Assembly: GCA_903933995.1 (NCBI GenBank)
Contig: CAIZMD010000094.1
Coordinates: forward strand, 1 to 9,191
From: an uncultured Bacteroidota bacterium
GTDB lineage: Bacteria; Bacteroidota; Bacteroidia; Chitinophagales; Chitinophagaceae
Direction of reading: 5' to 3'
DNA length: 9,191 nt
Positions within the stretch are counted from its first letter, which is position 1; the number at the start of each line of letters is the position of its first letter. This document shows positions 1 to 6,855 of the stretch, one piece after another. The notes beneath the pieces are model-generated. The model made no database searches and was not told where the DNA came from. It saw nothing but the letters and a program-made list of their open reading frames with translations. The position numbers were made by a program, and so were the translations under genes.

Positions 1-716
1 ATACCATTATCCACCACCAATCGGCCATTGGCCCTAACTGCTTTGATCATTGGTTGGAATAGGATATTGTCTTTTTTCAAAGACACCCGTTCACCTTTTT
101 TGTACAAAATTTGATTATAAGCTTCCAATTGTGCTTGCATGCCGCCATTTTCCAATTCTTGGAATCTATTTTCCAAAGATTGGCAAAGCTCCTTGGCTAG
201 CTCAACCGGATCAAAATTTTTTCCAGTGATTTGTTTGAGCGAAACGGGGTTGTTGATCTGGCTATCAAAAACCGTTTGGTTAATATTAATCCCCATTCCC
301 AAAACTGAATACTGCCAGATGCTGCCTTTTAAATGGTTTTCTATGAGAATGCCCCCTGCCTTTCTGTCACGCCAATACAAATCATTTGGCCATTTTATCT
401 TGGTTTCTTCCCCGGCATATTGACTAAAAAAGTCATAACAGGCCAGTGCGGTCATGATGCTAACGGCAAATTGCTGGCTAATTAACAAAAATTGGGTATT
501 TATGACCACGGTTAACAATATGTTTGAACCTGAATCGTCTTTCCATTGTTTACCCATTTGTCCCTTACCCTTGGTTTGGTGATGAGCAAAGAAAGCTGCT
601 CCATGAGCAGCCAAATTAGCCTGAACCTTGTCAATGGCATAGATGTTGGTACTATCCACTTGGGCTAATACCAAAAATGGGTGACCAATGGGAGTTTTAG
701 CATTTATAGGTAACAA
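1..716 (-). CDS. birA: Biotin--[acetyl-CoA-carboxylase] ligase (BirA, catalytic-only form), 3' end cut by window edge
   Basis: This enzyme makes biotinyl-5'-AMP from biotin and ATP and transfers biotin to a lysine of biotin carboxyl carrier proteins in the cytoplasm. The reverse strand is open from about 740 to base 1. Numbered from a TTG at 716-714, the protein shows VDSTN (20-24), the biotin/AMP loop GKGQMGKQW (50-58), KWPND (108-112), RKAGGILIE (118-126, K119 matching the E. coli biotin-contacting lysine) and GMGININ (140-146). The small C-terminal domain has begun when the window ends after 238 codons; family members are roughly 240-260 residues, so little is missing. There is no N-terminal winged helix, so it is a monofunctional ligase, not a repressor. 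No ATG lies in frame upstream of the biotin loop: the first in-frame ATG is Met54. TTG 716 is therefore my best start, and the true start is uncertain. It is divergent from rsfS. Confidence 0.93.
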   Translation of the reverse strand, partial: MLPINAKTPIGHPFLVLAQVDSTNIYAIDKVQANLAAHGAAFFAHHQTKGKGQMGKQWKDDSGSNILLTVVINTQFLLISQQFAVSIMTALACYDFFSQYAGEETKIKWPNDLYWRDRKAGGILIENHLKGSIWQYSVLGMGININQTVFDSQINNPVSLKQITGKNFDPVELAKELCQSLENRFQELENGGMQAQLEAYNQILYKKGERVSLKKDNILFQPMIKAVRANGRLVVDNG

Positions 717-724
717 AGAATTAC

Positions 725-732
725 TATTTTTG
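725..732 (+). promoter_or_regulatory. Candidate -7 element for the rsfS-ftsH transcript
   Basis: TATTTTTG fits TAnnTTTG on the plus strand and sits about 95 bases before the rsfS start, in the divergent gap. I see no TTTG at the expected -33 distance, only a TTTTA near 695-699, so the call is weak. It lies within a few bases of the opposing birA candidate, so the two promoters would nearly overlap. Confidence 0.2.
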
Positions 733-733
733 A

Positions 734-761
734 CAAAGGTAGCACTCGTGGGTCATCCAAA
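734..761 (-). promoter_or_regulatory. Candidate Bacteroidota-type promoter for birA
   Basis: Read on the minus strand, TACCTTTG (741-734) matches the Bacteroidota -7 consensus TAnnTTTG. A TTTG (761-758) lies 16 bases upstream, shorter than the roughly 19-21 bases usual between the -33 and -7 elements. Initiation would be expected near 727-730, only about 12 bases before the proposed TTG start, which would give a very short leader. The match is seen directly; promoter function is inferred. Confidence 0.35.
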
Positions 762-827
762 GGTTTAGAACAACTGAGGTAAACCGGGAGAACTCAAGAT
801 AAAATCACTATTAAACAAACACAATTA

Positions 828-1238
828 TTGGCAACGCTTTCTCTATCTAATAGCCGAACAAAAACAACTGGTAGCCGGCTTACCCGCAATTCAAAGATTT
901 TCAAAACCATTGTCAAAGCCATCCAAGACAAGAAAGGGGAAGACCTGATCAGCTTGGACCTAAGAAAAATTGAAGAGGCTTCAGCCGATTTTTTTGTGAT
1001 TTGTCAAGCAGCTTCAACTACCCAGGTAAAAGCCATTAGCGATTTTGTAGAAGAACAAGTGCGTTTGGCCTGCGGCGAATTGCCTTATAAACACGAGGGT
1101 AGAACCACAGGACAATGGGCATTAATTGATTATGTGAATATTGTAGTGCACGTAATGCACCCAGAAGCCCGTAAATTTTATAAATTGGAAGAAATGTGGA
1201 GCGATGCCGCGGCACAATTACACCAAGACAACGAATAA
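828..1238 (+). CDS. rsfS: Ribosome silencing factor RsfS (DUF143/YbeB/Iojap family), TTG start
   Basis: RsfS binds ribosomal protein uL14 on the 50S subunit and blocks joining with 30S, lowering translation in starvation or stationary phase. The 136-residue product has the family layout: an N-terminal basic tail (1-22), then a domain of about 110 residues containing ISLDLRKIEEASADFFVIC (41-59), STTQVKAI (63-70), HEG (89-91), GQWALIDYVNIVVHVM (95-110) and RKFYKLEEMWSDA (115-127). No ATG occurs in this frame between the upstream stop (780-782) and Met110, far too late. TTG at 828 gives the tail MATLSLSNSR and is the best start. It lies 49 bases upstream of ftsH on the same strand and divergent from birA. 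The family call is secure; the start is moderately so. Confidence 0.93.
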   Translation: MATLSLSNSRTKTTGSRLTRNSKIFKTIVKAIQDKKGEDLISLDLRKIEEASADFFVICQAASTTQVKAISDFVEEQVRLACGELPYKHEGRTTGQWALIDYVNIVVHVMHPEARKFYKLEEMWSDAAAQLHQDNE

Positions 1239-1287
1239 ATAGCAAGCAATCATAGATCATCATTAATTACCAGAGGGAAACCAAGAT

Positions 1288-3339
1288 ATGTCACAGGAAA
1301 ACAAGAGTCCAAAATTCAACATTCAGAACGATAAGGGCGATAGTCCACGCAAGGGGCCAAAATTCAATTTGTATTGGATTTATGGAATTATTGCCGTGGT
1401 CTTAATCACATCTAATCTTTGGAATTTCACACCAGATATTACCAAGACCAATGAACTGGAATTTAAACAGGAAATGTTGGTCAAGGGCGATGTACAGAAG
1501 CTAGACCTGATTAGGAATAAAAATGCCGTTAGGGTATTCATTTATAAAGACAGTTTGTCTAAAGCTTTCTATACACAGAAATTTAGCAAGAAGCCATTGG
1601 ACAAGAAAAAGTTTGATGGCGTGGCTTTATTTGAATTCAATGTTACTGATTGGGAAACCTTCAATAGCAGGATGGACAAATTTTACGCGGAACATCCAGA
1701 AGTAAAACAAGTGAATGCCTTTCCAAATGACGAGGGCGAATGGTTTGGACCTGTTGCTAATACCATCTTCTCATTGGTAATCATCATTGCTGCATGGGTA
1801 TTACTGATGCGCAAAATGGGTGGACCATCAGGTGGTGGTGGACCAGGAGGCATATTCAATATTGGAAAATCAAAAGCAACTTTATTTGACAAAGGTGCTA
1901 AAGTAAATATCACTTTCTCTGATGTTGCTGGTTTGGATGAAGCCAAGGTAGAAGTGATGGAGATTGTAGACTTCTTAAAAAATCCCAAAAAATATACTTC
2001 ACTAGGTGGTAAGATTCCAAAAGGTGCTTTGCTCATTGGACCTCCCGGTACCGGTAAAACCCTTTTGGCAAAAGCCATGGCGGGTGAAGCACAAGTGCCG
2101 TTCTTTAGCTTGAGTGGTAGTGATTTTGTGGAAATGTTTGTGGGTGTGGGTGCTAGCCGTGTGCGTGACTTGTTTAAGCAAGCCCGTGAAAAAGCACCTT
2201 GTATCATATTCATTGATGAGATTGACGCTATTGGTAGAGCCCGCGGTAGAAATGCCATGATGAGCAATGATGAGCGTGAAAATACCCTGAACCAATTGTT
2301 GGTAGAGATGGATGGATTTGGTGGAGACACTGGTATCATTATCCTTGCTGCTACCAACCGTCCAGACGTATTGGATTCAGCCTTATTGCGTCCAGGCCGT
2401 TTTGACCGTCAAATCTCTATTGACCGCCCAGACGTGGTGGGTAGAGAAGCCATTTTCAAAGTGCATTTGATGGCTATCAAAATTTCTGAAACTTTGGATA
2501 TTCATAAACTGGCCGAGCAAACCCCAGGTTTTGCGGGAGCCGATATTGCTAACGTATGTAATGAAGCCGCATTGATTGCCGCAAGAAAAGACAAGTTGGC
2601 CGTAGACATGAGCGATTTCCAAGACGCCATTGACCGTGTGATTGGTGGTCTAGAGAAAAAGAACAAAATCATTTCTCCAGACGAGAAAGAAGTGATTGCT
2701 TATCACGAAGCCGGACACGCTATTTGTGGCTGGTTTTTAGAGCACGCTTATCCTTTGTTAAAAGTGACCATTGTTCCAAGAGGTACCGCTGCATTGGGTT
2801 ACGCGCAGTACACACCAAAAGAACAATACCTCTATACCACGGAGCAATTGATTGACCAATTGTGTATGACTTTGGGTGGAAGGGCTGCAGAAGAAATCTT
2901 CTTTGGTAAAATCTCTACAGGCGCATCAAATGACTTGCAGCAGATTACCAAGATGGCTTATTCCATGATCACTACTTATGGTATGAATGATAAGATTGGT
3001 AATATTAGTTTCTATGATCCTTCTCAAGAAAATACTTTTACCAAGCCTTTTAGTGAAGAAACCGGTAAAATGATTGATGACGAGGTTCGTAAACTGGTAA
3101 GTGAAGCCTATCAACGCACCATTGCCTTGCTCACAGAGCGTAGGGCAGAGGTAGAGCTTTTGGCCAAGGAATTATTAGACAAAGAAGTCTTGCATAAATC
3201 TGATGTAGAAGAATTAATTGGGAAAAGGCCTTTTGAAGAAAAGAAAATCTTAGAAGTGCCCATTCCTCCAACACCAGGAGAATTGCCCATTATTCCCATC
3301 ATTGGAACAGATGAAGAACCTATTGCTCCCATCAGCTAA
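1288..3339 (+). CDS. ftsH: ATP-dependent zinc metalloprotease FtsH
   Basis: FtsH is a membrane-anchored AAA+ protease hexamer that extracts and degrades misfolded membrane proteins and selected regulators. The 683 residues show a cytoplasmic tail, TM1 (about 28-46), a periplasmic domain, TM2 (about 156-174) and a Gly-rich linker (178-188). Next come the AAA+ module with Walker A GPPGTGKT (251-258), pore loop MFVGVG (283-288), Walker B IIFIDEID (306-313) and second region of homology ending RPGRFDR (368-374). The protease domain has HEAGH (473-477) and the probable third zinc ligand D549 in STGASND. All catalytic residues are present. A purine-rich AGAGGG (1272-1277) lies 10 bases before the ATG, one of the few Shine-Dalgarno-like sites here. 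The C-terminus (656-683) is unusually rich in proline and isoleucine. It probably shares a transcript with rsfS and the genes downstream. Confidence 0.98.
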   Translation: MSQENKSPKFNIQNDKGDSPRKGPKFNLYWIYGIIAVVLITSNLWNFTPDITKTNELEFKQEMLVKGDVQKLDLIRNKNAVRVFIYKDSLSKAFYTQKFSKKPLDKKKFDGVALFEFNVTDWETFNSRMDKFYAEHPEVKQVNAFPNDEGEWFGPVANTIFSLVIIIAAWVLLMRKMGGPSGGGGPGGIFNIGKSKATLFDKGAKVNITFSDVAGLDEAKVEVMEIVDFLKNPKKYTSLGGKIPKGALLIGPPGTGKTLLAKAMAGEAQVPFFSLSGSDFVEMFVGVGASRVRDLFKQAREKAPCIIFIDEIDAIGRARGRNAMMSNDERENTLNQLLVEMDGFGGDTGIIILAATNRPDVLDSALLRPGRFDRQISIDRPDVVGREAIFKVHLMAIKISETLDIHKLAEQTPGFAGADIANVCNEAALIAARKDKLAVDMSDFQDAIDRVIGGLEKKNKIISPDEKEVIAYHEAGHAICGWFLEHAYPLLKVTIVPRGTAALGYAQYTPKEQYLYTTEQLIDQLCMTLGGRAAEEIFFGKISTGASNDLQQITKMAYSMITTYGMNDKIGNISFYDPSQENTFTKPFSEETGKMIDDEVRKLVSEAYQRTIALLTERRAEVELLAKELLDKEVLHKSDVEELIGKRPFEEKKILEVPIPPTPGELPIIPIIGTDEEPIAPIS

Positions 3340-3349
3340 TTGTTGAAAA

Positions 3350-3985
3350 ATGGCCGATAACGCTAGAGAAAATATATTGAACAGGATTAAGCAGGCACTG
3401 AAACAACCAGTGCCTGTTCCCTTTCCTGCTTCAGAAGGAAACGAGTTTTTGTTTCAACCTGCAGAGCAGGATTTAGAAATTATTTTTGCCGAAAACTTTA
3501 CTCAATTACAGGGTAGGTTTTCCTATTGTGCCAATGAATCCGAGCTAGCAGTGCAATTAAATGCACTGGCCGTTCAGCGCAAATGGTCCAAAGTCTATTG
3601 CATAGAACCAGCCTTAAAAACGGTGCTAGCAGAAAAAGGCTTTACCAATACTGACGCTACAGACCTAGCATCCTGCGATGCTTCTATTACTTATTGCGAG
3701 CAGTTAGTTGCTAGAACCGGTTCTTTGTTGCTTAGTAGTGGGCAAGCCAGTGGCAGAACCGTGAGTGTCTATGCGCCCGTGCATATTTGCGTGGCTTACA
3801 CAGACCAATTGGTTTATGATATTGCCGATGGTATCAATGGTTTAATAGACCGTTATAGATTAAATCTTCCATCTCTCATAACCCTTGCTTCTGGTCCTAG
3901 CCGTACTGCCGATATTGAAAAAACCTTGGTAGTGGGTGTGCATGGTCCCAAAGAAGTTTTTTGCTTTTTACTAGACAGGCAATAA
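3350..3985 (+). CDS. LUD-domain (LutC/YkgG family) protein
   Basis: The 211-residue product fits the LUD domain, named for lactate utilisation. LutC works with LutA and LutB in L-lactate oxidation in Bacillus, but many Bacteroidota carry a lone LUD protein whose role is unclear. Family-like features include an N-terminal helical part (about 1-45), ARTGSLLLSSGQASGR (120-135), the SVYAPVHICVA strand that follows, and GPSRTADIEKTLVVGVHGP near the C-terminus, which closely matches the family's GPSxTADIE...GxHGP signature. No lutA or lutB lies nearby, so lactate use should not be assumed. The start lies 10 bases after the ftsH stop, implying cotranscription. A strong inverted repeat falls in codons 14-23. 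Confidence 0.9.
   Translation: MADNARENILNRIKQALKQPVPVPFPASEGNEFLFQPAEQDLEIIFAENFTQLQGRFSYCANESELAVQLNALAVQRKWSKVYCIEPALKTVLAEKGFTNTDATDLASCDASITYCEQLVARTGSLLLSSGQASGRTVSVYAPVHICVAYTDQLVYDIADGINGLIDRYRLNLPSLITLASGPSRTADIEKTLVVGVHGPKEVFCFLLDRQ
3390..3418 (+). repeat. Perfect 9-bp inverted repeat (hairpin) inside the LUD gene
   Basis: CAGGCACTG (3392-3400) and CAGTGCCTG (3408-3416) are exact reverse complements separated by a 7-base AAACAAC loop. One G-U pair (3391/3417) and one A-U pair (3390/3418) extend the RNA stem to 11 pairs. It begins 40 bases after the LUD start codon. No T run follows, so it is not a typical intrinsic terminator; it could affect mRNA stability or processing downstream of ftsH, or be due to chance. 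Confidence 0.6.
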
Positions 3986-4008
3986 ACTGATAGCAGTATC
4001 TTTATCCT

Positions 4009-4446
4009 ATGAACCAGACAACCGTTCATCAGATTTTTGTCTATGGATCCCTACGTAGCGGATTCAATGCCCCTGCTTTTGAATATATCAGCCGTTATTT
4101 TCAATTAGTAGCGCCTGCCAAAGTAAGAGGATTACTCTATGATATGGGCGATTACCCAGCAGCGGTTCCCACCAACCAAGATCAATTTTTACTGGGTGAA
4201 TTATACGCCATTAAACAGGAAGAGGAATTTGCCTGGGCCTTGGAACAATTGGATGAATACGAAGGCATTAATGAATCACCAGAAGACTCACCCGTTTCTT
4301 TTAAAAGAGAACTGGTAGAAGTAATGACTGAATCTGGCAATACCATTGCTTGGATTTATTGGTTTAGTGGTAGCATAGCAGACAAACCCTTAATTGCCTC
4401 CGGCGATGTGTTGGAATACCTGCACCAACAGCAACAAAAAAGATAA
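4009..4446 (+). CDS. Gamma-glutamylcyclotransferase-fold (GGCT/AIG2-like) family protein
   Basis: Proteins of this fold cyclise gamma-glutamyl compounds to 5-oxoproline plus a free amine or amino acid. The 145 residues show the glycine loop VYGSLRSG (11-18), which forms the substrate pocket, and LDEYEG (81-86), whose second glutamate (E85) aligns with the usual catalytic acid/base. GLLYDMGDYPAAV (41-53) and GELY (63-66) are also typical. Length and motifs fit the small bacterial GGACT/YtfP-like group. The true substrate cannot be told from sequence; glutathione-related turnover, peptide repair and an unknown amide are all possible. It follows the LUD gene by 23 bases and precedes lpxH by 1 base, so it is very likely translated from the same message. 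No Shine-Dalgarno is visible. Confidence 0.88.
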   Translation: MNQTTVHQIFVYGSLRSGFNAPAFEYISRYFQLVAPAKVRGLLYDMGDYPAAVPTNQDQFLLGELYAIKQEEEFAWALEQLDEYEGINESPEDSPVSFKRELVEVMTESGNTIAWIYWFSGSIADKPLIASGDVLEYLHQQQQKR

Positions 4447-4447
4447 G

Positions 4448-5212
4448 ATGGAGATTAGCCCAGAAAAGCAGATTTATTTTTTGTCCGATTTTCATTTGGG
4501 TGCACCCAATCATGCGCAGAGTTTGATCAGAGAAAAAAAGCTGGTAGACTTCTTAGATTCCATCAAAGACAAAGCAGCCGAGATTTTTATTGTAGGAGAT
4601 ATTTTTGATTTTTGGTTTGAATACAAAACCGTTGTTCCCAAAGGCTTTACCAGGTTATTTGGTAAGCTGGCAGAACTCTCTGATAGCGGGATTCCCATGC
4701 ACGTATTTGTAGGTAACCATGATATGTGGATGCGTGGTTATTTTAAAGAGGAATTCAATATCCCCGTTTATTTTGAACCCGAAGTCATTGAGCGTGCAGG
4801 CAAACGAATTTTTATTGGCCATGGCGATGGACTAGGACCAGGAGACCATGGTTTTAAATTTATCAAGAAGATTTTTAGAAGCCCCATTTGTCAATGGCTG
4901 TTTGGGAATTTATTGCACCCTAATTGGGCCATTGGTCTAGCCAATTTTTTCAGCCGCAAAAGCAGAGAAAAAACGGGTGACGCAGATGCCAATTTCTTGG
5001 GCGAAGAAAATGAATGGTTGATTATATTTTCAAAAGACTACTTGAAAAAAGATCCAGTTGACTATTTTATTTTTGGCCATAGACATTATCCCATCAAACT
5101 GGAATTAGCAGGGGGGGCATATTATGTAAACCTTGGTGATTGGATTAGGAATTTTACCTATGCCAGTTTTGACGGACAATCCTTGAACTTACACAAATGG
5201 GAATCATCCTAA
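4448..5212 (+). CDS. lpxH: UDP-2,3-diacylglucosamine diphosphatase LpxH
   Basis: LpxH hydrolyses UDP-2,3-diacylglucosamine to lipid X and UMP, an early committed step of lipid A synthesis at the inner face of the inner membrane. The 254 residues carry every calcineurin-like metallophosphoesterase motif: SDFHLG (13-18; D14, H16), GDIFDFWFE (50-58; D51), GNHDMW (89-94; N90, H91), GHGDGLGPGD (124-133; H125) and FGHRHYP (209-215; H211, H213). These bind the two-metal centre. A hydrophobic and basic insert (about 138-172) fits the lipid-capping helices. I chose ATG 4448, one base after the preceding stop. A longer reading from 4394 adds 18 residues that are only an out-of-frame reading of the upstream gene. 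The metal motifs separate it from the unrelated LpxI type. It sits in the ftsH operon and is followed by an MscS channel. Confidence 0.93.
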   Translation: MEISPEKQIYFLSDFHLGAPNHAQSLIREKKLVDFLDSIKDKAAEIFIVGDIFDFWFEYKTVVPKGFTRLFGKLAELSDSGIPMHVFVGNHDMWMRGYFKEEFNIPVYFEPEVIERAGKRIFIGHGDGLGPGDHGFKFIKKIFRSPICQWLFGNLLHPNWAIGLANFFSRKSREKTGDADANFLGEENEWLIIFSKDYLKKDPVDYFIFGHRHYPIKLELAGGAYYVNLGDWIRNFTYASFDGQSLNLHKWESS

Positions 5213-5215
5213 GCT

Positions 5216-6316
5216 ATGGAAAAGATCTTGCAAACCATCCTACTCAACAATAGCATTGAAAGCTATTTGATGGTCATTGCCATCATTACTTTGGCCATTA
5301 TCTGCAAGCGTTTGATCTCTAAATATTTTGCCAGTCTGCTCTACAAGATGGTGGGAAAAGCGGGTAAGAACATTAAGAAACAATCCTTTTTTGATTTGGT
5401 GGTGCAGCCCCTAGATATGTTCTTGGTGGTAGTCATTTCTCTAATTGCTATTGATCAACTCAATTACCCCAAAGCTTTTGAAGTAAAAGTCTATCATATT
5501 ACCCTTAGGCAATTATTGGATTCTTTGGCCAATGGGGTAATGATTATTTTATTTATCTGGCTCTGCATTCGGGTGATAGAATTTATTGCCCTGATCCTAG
5601 AAGACAAAGCCAATCTAACTAAGGACCAGAGTGATAACCAGCTGATTGTTTTTTTCAAAGACTTTTTCAAAGTGATCTTGGTGATCATTGGTTTCTTGAT
5701 GATTTTTCATTTCTCCTTTAACAAAGACGTGAGTAACCTGCTCACGGGGTTGAGTATTGTGGGTGCAGCCATTGCGCTGGCCATGCGCGAGAGTATGGAA
5801 AACCTGATTGCCTCTTTTATCATTTTCTTTGACAAGCCCTTTGTTACAGGAGACCTAGTTAAAGGCAGCAATTTTCAAGGCAATATTGAAAAGATTGGGT
5901 TGCGTAGTACCAGAATCAGAACCCTTGAAAAGACCCTGATCTCTGTGCCCAACAAACAAATGGTAGACAGCATTATAGACAATATTTCCCTGCGCTCTCA
6001 ACGCAAAGTAGAATTGAAATTAGAATTGAGTTTGCTTACTACTGCGGGTCAAACAAAAGCTTGGATGACAGAGCTCCGCTCTTTATTGCAAAACCATCCT
6101 GATGTAGAAACCTATTCTTTGTTTTTTGCAGATACGGGTAAGTCGGTTCACCAGATTAGTCTGGAATATTTTACAAGCATGGAACAGAATATTGAGGACT
6201 TTAATGAAACCAGAGAACAGATTAACCTAGGGATCTTAGAATTACTAGAGCAGCATAAAATAGAATTGGCCGCACAGAGTACAGAAGTAGTAGTTAAAAA
6301 TTATACAGCGGTTTAA
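5216..6316 (+). CDS. MscS-family small-conductance mechanosensitive channel
   Basis: MscS channels open under membrane tension and release solutes during hypo-osmotic shock. The 366-residue protein has hydrophobic segments at about 15-35, 60-82, 103-128 and 150-167, then the pore helix, which is rich in small residues (GLSIVGAAIALAM, 178-190). The conserved start of the beta domain follows: FFDKPFVTGD (204-213), GNIEKIGLRSTRIRT (222-236) and ISVPNKQMVDSIIDN (242-256). The C-terminal alpha/beta part (about 265-360) forms the cytoplasmic vestibule. The pore helix keeps its glycines and alanines, so it looks functional. With four helices before the pore it is larger than E. coli MscS (286 residues, three helices). 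It starts 3 bases after lpxH and is the last gene of the run. Confidence 0.93.
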   Translation: MEKILQTILLNNSIESYLMVIAIITLAIICKRLISKYFASLLYKMVGKAGKNIKKQSFFDLVVQPLDMFLVVVISLIAIDQLNYPKAFEVKVYHITLRQLLDSLANGVMIILFIWLCIRVIEFIALILEDKANLTKDQSDNQLIVFFKDFFKVILVIIGFLMIFHFSFNKDVSNLLTGLSIVGAAIALAMRESMENLIASFIIFFDKPFVTGDLVKGSNFQGNIEKIGLRSTRIRTLEKTLISVPNKQMVDSIIDNISLRSQRKVELKLELSLLTTAGQTKAWMTELRSLLQNHPDVETYSLFFADTGKSVHQISLEYFTSMEQNIEDFNETREQINLGILELLEQHKIELAAQSTEVVVKNYTAV

Positions 6317-6334
6317 TCATTGTACTACTGTATA
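6302..6334. terminator. Inverted repeat at the convergent junction, possible bidirectional terminator
   Basis: TATACAG (6302-6308) and CTGTATA (6328-6334) are perfect reverse complements separated by 19 bases and span the stop codons of both converging genes. A competing AGCGG/CCGCT pairing overlaps them. The loop is long and no clear T run follows, so terminator function is only a suggestion based on position. Confidence 0.25.
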
Positions 6335-6855
6335 GCCGCTACAATTTCTCCCAATTCTTTTTCCATATAACCGGTCTTGCCATATTCTTCAACTCTGCCA
6401 ATTTCCTTACCATTGACCAACACAATAAAAGTGGGTACGGTTTTTAAATGAAATTTTTCATGTAGTTGCTGAACAGCAACTTTTCTTGTATCAACTGCAA
6501 CTAAGACAATTTTTGATTCAGGAAATCCTGCTTTGTCCATGAGTCTATAAAACTTAGGAAGTAGGTTATGTGAATCATGACACCATGTGCCAAAGAATAC
6601 CAAGAGGGTAATTTTAGACCCGTTTTTTTGAAAAGCAGCAACCGCACTGGCATCGGCCTCGCCATATTTGCCATTCTCAACAAACCACTGAAAGCTGGAA
6701 TCATTGACCAAAAAAGACCTATTGATGATTCCTTTTAAAGCCTTGTTACCATTGGTATCTGTAAATACTTGGTAATTGGGTTTGGCGCCTTGTTTGCTTG
6801 TAGCACAGGATAATAGGAGTACGGATAAAAAAACTACAAACAGGGAGCGTATCAT
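6325..6855 (-). CDS. Thioredoxin-fold lipoprotein with CxxS active site
   Basis: The 176-residue product begins with a short basic end, a hydrophobic stretch and lipobox LLSC, so signal peptidase II should cleave before C17 and leave a lipid-anchored envelope protein. The thioredoxin domain (about 50-176) has the strand LLVFFGTWCHDSH (84-96), with C92-H-D-S95 where classical thioredoxins have CxxC, and the cis-proline in TVPTFIV (139-145; P141). A C-terminal strand and helix complete the fold. A close relative of this motif, WCGDS, is common in Bacteroidota thioredoxin-like proteins. Without a resolving cysteine it cannot cycle as an ordinary disulfide reductase; a mixed-disulfide, chaperone or peroxide role is possible. 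Its ATG overlaps the MerR gene stop by 4 bases (ATGA), which suggests translational coupling. It converges with the MscS gene. Confidence 0.9.
   Translation of the reverse strand: MIRSLFVVFLSVLLLSCATSKQGAKPNYQVFTDTNGNKALKGIINRSFLVNDSSFQWFVENGKYGEADASAVAAFQKNGSKITLLVFFGTWCHDSHNLLPKFYRLMDKAGFPESKIVLVAVDTRKVAVQQLHEKFHLKTVPTFIVLVNGKEIGRVEEYGKTGYMEKELGEIVAAIQ

Noticed and set aside
139..423. Plus-strand open frame of 94 codons opposite birA
   Set aside because: It is antisense to conserved BirA motifs, and the minus-strand product is unmistakable.
2045..2054. CCGGTACCGG palindrome in ftsH
   Set aside because: It encodes the Walker A glycine/threonine loop, so codon constraint explains it.
1683..2357. 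Long minus-strand open frame (224 codons) antisense to ftsH
   Set aside because: It lies entirely opposite the most conserved part of the AAA+ domain and shows no recognisable domain; it mirrors the codon bias of ftsH.
3997..4004. TATCTTTA before the GGCT-fold gene as an internal promoter
   Set aside because: It misses the final G of TAnnTTTG, has no TTTG at -33, and lies in a tightly packed run.
4394..4447. Longer LpxH start overlapping the GGCT-fold gene
   Set aside because: The extra 18 residues are the upstream gene read in another frame; ATG 4448, one base after the stop, gives the usual LpxH N-terminus.
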